Shown here: positions 58,699 through 64,000 of the stretch, piece after piece
Numbering within the stretch: position 1 is the stretch's first letter
How the letters are laid out: each line of letters opens with the position of its first letter
From: a virus
Strand: one strand, 5' to 3'
Length of the DNA: 64,000 bases
Virus record (IMG/VR): IMGVR_UViG_3300020054_000008
Span: 78,680-142,679 of that record
Translations under genes and position numbers: made by a program
The notes under the pieces: model-generated
What the model saw: only the letters and a program-made list of their open reading frames with translations
The model's database searches: none
Told to the model about the DNA's origin: nothing

Positions 58699-59067
58699 CT
58701 AACTAACTTGAAGCTTTATGTTTGCACGAAAATACGCGATCTTTCGTGGAGAATTTGAAGTCGCAGACACAAGCTCTACATCATCATCTCTTTCGATCTC
58801 TTTAGTCACCAGTGCTCGATCGGTGGCTTCTTTAAATTCTTGCTTAATTCTCTTAAGCTGCTCTGTAAAAACGTCATTTGCATATTCACGTTGAGCCTGC
58901 AGCTGCTGACTAAGCGCTTTCTCGCTTGCAAACTGAACAATGGACATCATCTGAAGCTCTAGAACTTCTCCATCTAGTCTGCTGGTGACCTTCCTGTCTT
59001 TTGATGAATATCCCCATGAAGTCTCTGTTGCTTGAGCCAGAGCTCTAATTTCTTTTAGGTTTAACAC
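58699..59067 (-). CDS. hypothetical protein upstream of TerL, 122 aa
   Basis: Not recognised. Mostly helical (ELQMMSIVQFASEKALSQQLQAQREYANDVFTEQLK spans a long coiled coil, about 35-72). It starts at GTG 59067 after GGAGAAGGA and overlaps the zinc-ribbon gene upstream by 7 nt. Small terminase subunits are often short helical proteins just before TerL, so that role is possible, but no DNA-binding motif is visible. Confidence 0.6.
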   Translation of the reverse strand: MLNLKEIRALAQATETSWGYSSKDRKVTSRLDGEVLELQMMSIVQFASEKALSQQLQAQREYANDVFTEQLKRIKQEFKEATDRALVTKEIERDDDVELVSATSNSPRKIAYFRANIKLQVS

Positions 59068-59306
59068 GTTCCTTCTCCAAGTTTTGTAAGAGCGGCTACT
59101 CTATTTCGGTAAGATTCAATCTCACTGCCTGTAGGTAAATATCCTTCGTCGCGGTTTAGTTTTCGTAACGGTTCTAAAAATCCTATCCAGCAATCAACGC
59201 AACACTTAGAGCTATGATATCTTGTTACGTCATTCGTATCCCTGATCATTAAATTACAAATTGGGCAATCTATAGGAACGTATGAAACATCATGTGCATC
59301 TGACAT
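59061..59306 (-). CDS. small zinc-ribbon protein, 81 aa
   Basis: Two cysteine pairs, CPICNLM (about 13-19) and CCVDC (about 34-38), form a zinc-ribbon or treble-clef-like site; a helical C-terminus follows. Start placed at ATG 59306, which has GGAAAGGA 5 nt upstream; the open frame extends 14 codons further into the preceding gene. Function unknown; short zinc-ribbon proteins can bind nucleic acid or RNA polymerase. Confidence 0.65.
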   Translation of the reverse strand: MSDAHDVSYVPIDCPICNLMIRDTNDVTRYHSSKCCVDCWIGFLEPLRKLNRDEGYLPTGSEIESYRNRVAALTKLGEGTC

Positions 59307-62300
59307 ATGAGTCCTTTCCGTTCTTTTGGATGTCCAAGACGTTATCAACCACGTCTTTCATAGCATCAACGTGAGATATGATAAGTATGTTTGCAAAATA
59401 CTTCTTAAGAGATTCAAGCAGTCTGGAGCATGCCTCAATGTTCTTATCATCTAAAGCTCCAAACCCTTCATCTATTATGAGTACGTCGCTCCTTGGCGCA
59501 TTACATACGTTGATTAGTGCGACTCGAAGGGCTAGCGAAGAAATCATTTTTTCCATTCCGGAACCACACTCAATTATTCTCCTTGAATCTCCGTAATCTA
59601 TAAAGATCTCCATATTGTTAGACTCTAAATCGGCTTCAAGGGAAAGGTCAAAGTTTACAACTCCTTGTAGGATCTTTGTTAGCTCATTGTTGATTTGTGG
59701 TAGCTGTAAAGACAAGATTGTGAGTGGGATACCCTTCTTGTCAACAGCTTGCATAAACACGTTATATGTCTCCCACCTTGACTTAACAGCGCCGAACCTC
59801 CGATTCTCTTCGATCAAAGTAATCTTCTTCTGCTTTGCCACACTTATCTGTTCAGTGAGGTATAATCTCTCTGCATCAAGATTGCTTATTCTATCCTCAA
59901 CTTTCTTTAGCTGATCTCTCATTGCGATTACAGCCGTATCTTTTTCTTCGTCGATGGAGCGAAGGCGCATCTCTCGAAGTTGAGTCTTTCCTTCCTTTAT
60001 GAAGTTGATAGCATCCTGATGATCACTTTCAATCTCTTTCATTTCTAAACGAAAGTCTGAATGGCTAATTCTCAAAGAGCTCTCTTTCTTCAAGAGGTCC
60101 TCGTATTTAAGCAGTCTTTCAGACAAGCCCTTTTCCATCAGCGCTTGTATATTCGACTTGAGGGCTCTTAACTCTTTTCTCACACCAGTTATAACAAGTT
60201 TTTGATCATCTAACTCAGAAGCGCTCTTGTGGGCATCTTTGATGTACGGACATTTTGGGAATTGGTCACCACAAGGCACTCTCTCAAGTTTTTTAGCGGA
60301 CTTTTTCTTGCTGTCAAGGCGTTGTAGTTCTAACTCTAACTTTGACTCTATTAGTTCTTGCTGCGACTGTAGAGCTTTTTGAGTATCAAATTCTTTCCTC
60401 AGTTCTTCAATGGGGAACTGCTCTTTTATAAGGCCAATCTTTTCTATCTTTTTTGAAGCTGTGTCAATGCTGTTAGACAGCTCAATTATCTTTTTTGAAA
60501 GAGTTTCGCGCTTGGTGTTCATATCAGAAAGCTTTTGTACCTGCTCCTGTATTTGCTCTTTCGTATAAAGCTCTGAATCTGGTAGAGCAGCTAACTTTAT
60601 CTTTAGGTCATCCCTATCTTTCTTAAGAGATACTAGCTCTTCCTCTACTTCAGATATCTCCAAATTTAGCTTCTCTCCAAGGGATGACTGTTCATCAATC
60701 AATTCTTGCCAATTACGATCAGGAGCAGATCTCATCTCCCCTCGAAGCTCAGACATCTCTCCCTTAGCTATCTTTAACATGTCATCAAAGATCTGTAAGT
60801 CCAAAAAGCGGGTCAGTATATTCTTACGTTGTGTTGAGCCCTCTTTGATGAAGGCATCCATTCCACCTTGAGAAGCGAATGACGTCATCATAAAGTCGTC
60901 TACAGTACCGACTAATTCGCGCAGAGTCTTTTCTGTTTCTCTGCGCTGTTCACCGGTTGCGTCTTCTATTGGGTTACCCGATTCATCTATTCTGAATAGA
61001 TTCAAATTCGTTGGAGCAGATACGACACCGTTTCTGTTGGTTCTCTTTACTGTCTGTCTTTCTGCTCTCCACATCTCTCCAGCTACTGAAAAGTCGGCGG
61101 CGGCTTTGCAATAATTCTTTCGATTGTTTACGATATGGATGTTCTTAAGAGTGCCACGATCAGAGGCATTAAATAGAGAATAAGATATCGTGCCAGGAAT
61201 TGAAGATTTGCCGACCCTGTTCTTACCGAATATTCCCGTTATACCGTTCAAGGTATCGAAATCTATTATGTTGCCTTCTCCATACCCAAACGTGTTATCA
61301 AAATTTAGGCGCCGAAGTCTCCACTGGTGTGACTTGGCGGAGGCCTCTTGAACACACCTTCCGAATACGTCTTTATGCAGTTCTCGTAGTGACTGTCTGT
61401 CTTCATCAGAAAGCTCCATACGCTTGACGTATTCAGACATCAAGGCGTCTTGTTGTTTGAAGCTTCTAAGGTCATTCCTTGATATTTTCCCGATGCTTGT
61501 CGCGATCTCAGTATCAGCCCCCTTGAAGCTTTCCTGCTCATTCTTGGAGACGACCTCATACGCATCGTACTTTTCCCTTAAGGAATTCTGAAGCTGCTTA
61601 AATTCAGTTTGAGTCATCCCTTTATGGATCACTCTAAACCTTGAACCTGTCCAGTCATCTTGGACTTCATCCAGTGTCGAAGAAACATCTCCTTGCCACT
61701 TTATTGAACGAAAAGCATGGTCATTCTTCAGTTCTATAAATTTAACATCAAAGTCGTCTTTATCTCGAATTTCCCAAAACAAGAAACCTTTCTCAACGTC
61801 CTCGCCATAGTTCTGTTGTATCGTAGAACCAGGGTATGCTACTTTTTCAGTCAGAAACTGTCTCTTGTGGATATCTCCCAGCATAGTGTAGTCGAAGCCT
61901 TTAAAAAAGTCAACTTTAACGCTATCGCCATTAATTTCCCAGTCTTGGTCAGTTAGTGAACCATTCACAGGACCGTGATATAACGCAATGTTGATTCCAT
62001 CTTCCGGAGGCTTTAAGTCAGGCCAGCCCTTAGGGTCAAAACAACAAAATACACACCAGTTGTACCCGGGAATTCCCGTCGGATACACTCCTGTACCCTT
62101 CATGAGTTTGATTCTAGGGTCACCAATCGCTCTTACAATCGGCGTAACTGCATCTAAACGATCTTCGTTTGTCATTAGACCGTCATGATTGCCAAGTATT
62201 ATATGCACTGGAGCAATGTCAGCAAGGCTGGTGAACCACCAGCGTAGGATATCGATTAGCTCTGGTGAGATTCCTTGGGTTTTAGAATGTACAATGTCCC

Positions 62301-62433
62301 CACCCAAGAAGATGATATCAGGTTGCAATTCTTTTAGTTTCTCGAATGATTGAGAAAACACTTTTCTATATTCGTCGTGGCGGGAAAGGCCTCGAAAGTG
62401 AATATCTGCAAAATGCGCGCACTTTAAAGTCAT
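59290..62433 (-). CDS. fused Mre11-Rad50 (SbcD-SbcC / gp47-gp46) nuclease-ATPase
   Basis: 1047 aa, one open frame. Residues 1-235 are a calcineurin-like Mre11 nuclease: DIH (10-12), GGDIV (44-48; Asp46), GNHD (81-84), YHG (152-154; His153), GDIH (186-189). Residues about 240-365 are the Mre11 capping and Rad50-binding region. From 370 a Rad50 ATPase begins: Walker A GKNRVGKSS (403-411), two coiled-coil arms (about 570-900) around a hook-like CGDQFPKC (721-728, C-x6-C), signature SGMEKM (958-963), Walker B VLIIDEG (984-990) and switch His1021. In T4 and bacteria these are two proteins; both halves look complete here. Processes DNA ends for recombination. Confidence 0.93.
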   Translation of the reverse strand: MTLKCAHFADIHFRGLSRHDEYRKVFSQSFEKLKELQPDIIFLGGDIVHSKTQGISPELIDILRWWFTSLADIAPVHIILGNHDGLMTNEDRLDAVTPIVRAIGDPRIKLMKGTGVYPTGIPGYNWCVFCCFDPKGWPDLKPPEDGINIALYHGPVNGSLTDQDWEINGDSVKVDFFKGFDYTMLGDIHKRQFLTEKVAYPGSTIQQNYGEDVEKGFLFWEIRDKDDFDVKFIELKNDHAFRSIKWQGDVSSTLDEVQDDWTGSRFRVIHKGMTQTEFKQLQNSLREKYDAYEVVSKNEQESFKGADTEIATSIGKISRNDLRSFKQQDALMSEYVKRMELSDEDRQSLRELHKDVFGRCVQEASAKSHQWRLRRLNFDNTFGYGEGNIIDFDTLNGITGIFGKNRVGKSSIPGTISYSLFNASDRGTLKNIHIVNNRKNYCKAAADFSVAGEMWRAERQTVKRTNRNGVVSAPTNLNLFRIDESGNPIEDATGEQRRETEKTLRELVGTVDDFMMTSFASQGGMDAFIKEGSTQRKNILTRFLDLQIFDDMLKIAKGEMSELRGEMRSAPDRNWQELIDEQSSLGEKLNLEISEVEEELVSLKKDRDDLKIKLAALPDSELYTKEQIQEQVQKLSDMNTKRETLSKKIIELSNSIDTASKKIEKIGLIKEQFPIEELRKEFDTQKALQSQQELIESKLELELQRLDSKKKSAKKLERVPCGDQFPKCPYIKDAHKSASELDDQKLVITGVRKELRALKSNIQALMEKGLSERLLKYEDLLKKESSLRISHSDFRLEMKEIESDHQDAINFIKEGKTQLREMRLRSIDEEKDTAVIAMRDQLKKVEDRISNLDAERLYLTEQISVAKQKKITLIEENRRFGAVKSRWETYNVFMQAVDKKGIPLTILSLQLPQINNELTKILQGVVNFDLSLEADLESNNMEIFIDYGDSRRIIECGSGMEKMISSLALRVALINVCNAPRSDVLIIDEGFGALDDKNIEACSRLLESLKKYFANILIISHVDAMKDVVDNVLDIQKNGKDSYVRCT

Positions 62434-62451
62434 TAATTAATACTCCAATAT

Positions 62452-63420
62452 CTATATTAAGGAGCCGGAGCGAATTGTACTTATTAGAGATCTCAATCTA
62501 TCGTTCGAGGACCACGGTACTGCTCGCTCAAGCATTTTAGACAGTTTACCGAGAGGCATTTCTCCGACATCTGTATGGGGCTCTATGTCTAAAGTTTTTA
62601 CATCAACGTCATATGAGTGCAGTAATGACGCAATTTTCTGTGATTTTAGTTTAGCGTCCGGATCAAGTACTAGAGTCACGGGTGTATTATTCTTAACAAT
62701 TTCTTGGAATAACAGGTGGTTCTCGCTTAAAGAAGACCCGAGCAGGCAAGTAGAGTTTTGAACACTCTTTATTAAGTCAAATGGTCCTTCTACCAAAATC
62801 AGTCGCTTAGACCAGTCTATATTAATCTGGTTAAAGATAATTTCAGACCTCTTTACTTTTGGGTTTACATACTTCCTGTTATCTTCATCGATTGAGCGAG
62901 CAGTGTAGTAATTTAAGAAGCCCTCTGAATCGAAAGACGGAATTATAACTCTTCTGCGTAGACGACCGGAGGGAACGGCTCCCATTTTAAAATACCACAT
63001 TTGCTTCTCGGTAACCCCACGCTGAAGAACATACTTTTTTACAGCCTTAAGATCCGGATCGGCATTTCTACCGATGGCTGCTAGTAGCCTAAAGTTTTCA
63101 GGAAGCGTAATTCTCTCTTGTTGGGCTTCTTTTTCTTTTACCTGTTTGTGAAAGATGTCTTCAGCGATGTTGTAATATCGAGGAGCGTGAATCTTGAAGA
63201 AACGAGCGAGGCCCTTACCTCTTGTACCACACACCCAGCAGTGATAAAACTCATTATCAACCCTAAGACACAGCTTCTTCTTATGCTTTTTTCCGTATGT
63301 CGAACACTTCGGATTAATACAGCAGATCGCAGCATTAACTCCGTCTCTATCTAGAAGAACGTCACCAAAAGCATCTCGAATCAGCTTTATTCTTTTTCTT
63401 ATGAGAAGATCTTCACTCAT
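62452..63420 (-). CDS. DnaG-like DNA primase
   Basis: 322 aa. An N-terminal zinc site (Cys33/34, Cys39, Cys61, Cys64 in CCINPKC...CWVC) and a TOPRIM domain with LILVEGPFDL (about 207-216) and TLVLDPDA, the two acidic metal-binding motifs. It makes RNA primers for the lagging strand, presumably with the DnaB-like helicase at 16918-18327. ATG 63420 overlaps the RuvC-like gene's stop (TAATG); the frame extends 3 codons upstream. Shorter than bacterial DnaG (about 580 aa), lacking its C-terminal helicase-binding domain, as in many phages. Confidence 0.88.
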   Translation of the reverse strand: MSEDLLIRKRIKLIRDAFGDVLLDRDGVNAAICCINPKCSTYGKKHKKKLCLRVDNEFYHCWVCGTRGKGLARFFKIHAPRYYNIAEDIFHKQVKEKEAQQERITLPENFRLLAAIGRNADPDLKAVKKYVLQRGVTEKQMWYFKMGAVPSGRLRRRVIIPSFDSEGFLNYYTARSIDEDNRKYVNPKVKRSEIIFNQINIDWSKRLILVEGPFDLIKSVQNSTCLLGSSLSENHLLFQEIVKNNTPVTLVLDPDAKLKSQKIASLLHSYDVDVKTLDIEPHTDVGEMPLGKLSKMLERAVPWSSNDRLRSLISTIRSGSLI

Positions 63421-63953
63421 TAAACACAACCGGCTGCTGCTACAATATATGCATCTGCTATATCATAACAGCAATCGGCTGGTATTACATGACCTTTTCT
63501 TGCGCCTGACTTGAGGGTTCGAGTCGGCCACTCGAAAGTTGGTTCCTTCTCTTTCACAAAATTTAAGACTTGGTCTTTCGTGGTTACATCAGACTTCTTG
63601 ATTATTTTCAAGCCAGCGAGTTTTCTAGCAGAATTGACGTTCACAAACTCTGGCTGGACATTTAGCTCTTCGAATGCGATAAGAGTGACAATACCGTTGA
63701 ATCTTGCCAGCGTAACGATTGTCTTTGCGCTAGAGAATCCAGGACGGAACGCTTGTAGATTCTCTTCTATCGCGACATCTGTTACTTCATGATCTCTGCT
63801 TATATCACGTAGTGCTTCGCGGACGGCTAGTGCTTTGTCGAAGATGTCTTTCTTTTTTGAAAGCTCAACAGCCCCGGCAGTGACTATGCTACCTGCTTCA
63901 TTTAGCAAACACCACCCGACATTTGATGTAGATACGTCTAGTCCAAGCCTCAT
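63420..63953 (-). CDS. RuvC-like Holliday junction nuclease
   Basis: 177 aa, the size of RuvC. RNase-H-fold with acidic residues Asp6 (GLDVSTSNVGW), Glu63/Glu64 (AIEEN), and Asp164/Asp167 (YDIADAY) in the order of RuvC and poxvirus A22-type resolvases. It would cut four-way or branched DNA before packaging, the job of T4 gp49. A C-terminal helix carries the last Asp pair. ATG 63953 overlaps the stop of the gene upstream in a TAATG. No clear Shine-Dalgarno, so coupling is likely. Confidence 0.85.
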   Translation of the reverse strand: MRLGLDVSTSNVGWCLLNEAGSIVTAGAVELSKKKDIFDKALAVREALRDISRDHEVTDVAIEENLQAFRPGFSSAKTIVTLARFNGIVTLIAFEELNVQPEFVNVNSARKLAGLKIIKKSDVTTKDQVLNFVKEKEPTFEWPTRTLKSGARKGHVIPADCCYDIADAYIVAAAGCV

Positions 63954-64000
63954 TAAAAGTCCAGCTTTATCCTAATCACAAACTTATCATTCTCTCTCTT
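63953..64000 (-). CDS. 3' end of an upstream gene
   Basis: Fifteen codons and a TAA stop whose final A is the first base of the RuvC-like ATG (TAATG). The tail reads KRENDKFVIRIKLDF. The open frame, the operon direction and the overlap support a gene running in from beyond the window. Nothing can be said about its function. Confidence 0.5.
   Translation of the reverse strand, partial: KRENDKFVIRIKLDF

Noticed and set aside
1-64000. CRISPR array, insertion sequence or integrase/attachment site
   Set aside because: No regularly spaced repeats, transposase motifs, terminal inverted repeats or integrase genes were found; the order is a compact lytic-type gene cluster.

Overview
This window is a gene-dense part of a large contractile-tailed (myovirus) phage genome of the broad T4-like structural type. 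Every gene I can support lies on the minus strand, so transcription runs from 64000 towards 1. The phage assignment rests on a complete T4-style virion set (large terminase, portal, gp21-like protease, scaffold, gp23-like capsid, gp13-like neck, sheath, gp19-like tube, tape measure, baseplate), plus many 1-8 nt gene overlaps and almost no intergenic DNA. No stretch over 300 bases lacks a gene, and I saw no tRNA, CRISPR array or IS element. The host cannot be named from this sequence; sigma70-like promoters and Shine-Dalgarno sites point to an ordinary bacterium.

Layout in transcription order. (1) 64000-59061: RuvC-like nuclease, primase, a single-polypeptide Mre11-Rad50 (SbcD-SbcC) protein, zinc-ribbon protein. 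(2) 59067-47881, head and packaging: TerL, portal, prohead protease, several small internal or structural proteins, scaffold, major capsid protein. (3) 47765-24345, neck, tail and baseplate: two different tail sheath paralogues, tube, a tail-assembly gene pair that looks joined by programmed frameshifting, tape measure and large baseplate proteins. (4) 24307-18345, replication and recombination: a short family-A polymerase without exonuclease domain, a separate DEDDh exonuclease, SSB, RecA, 5'-3' exonuclease, then the DnaB-like helicase. (5) 16913-10316, nucleotide metabolism and lysis: class II ribonucleotide reductase, ClpP-like protease, amidase endolysin, and an unusual trio of glutamine synthetase, hotdog thioesterase and ThyX, followed by a holin-like coiled-coil membrane protein. 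(6) 9935-5788: a fibre-like protein and four tandem LamG-like proteins. (7) 5749-1: an MBD4-like DNA glycosylase overlapping an Fpg/Nei glycosylase, dUTPase-like protein, J-domain protein, and a bacterial-type DNA polymerase III alpha subunit that runs off the window.

The genes suggest a phage that carries much of its own replication, repair and dNTP supply (DnaE, a family-A polymerase, helicase, primase, RecA, SSB, RNR, ThyX, dUTPase-like) and a metabolic cargo around glutamine. The observations I rate highest are the frameshift candidate at 36332-36338, the fused Mre11-Rad50, the twin sheaths, the glycosylase pair with its non-AUG start, the glutamine synthetase, a shared ATA(G/T)TTAA-like octamer upstream of structural units, and a possible family of capsid-targeted proteins cut by the prohead protease.
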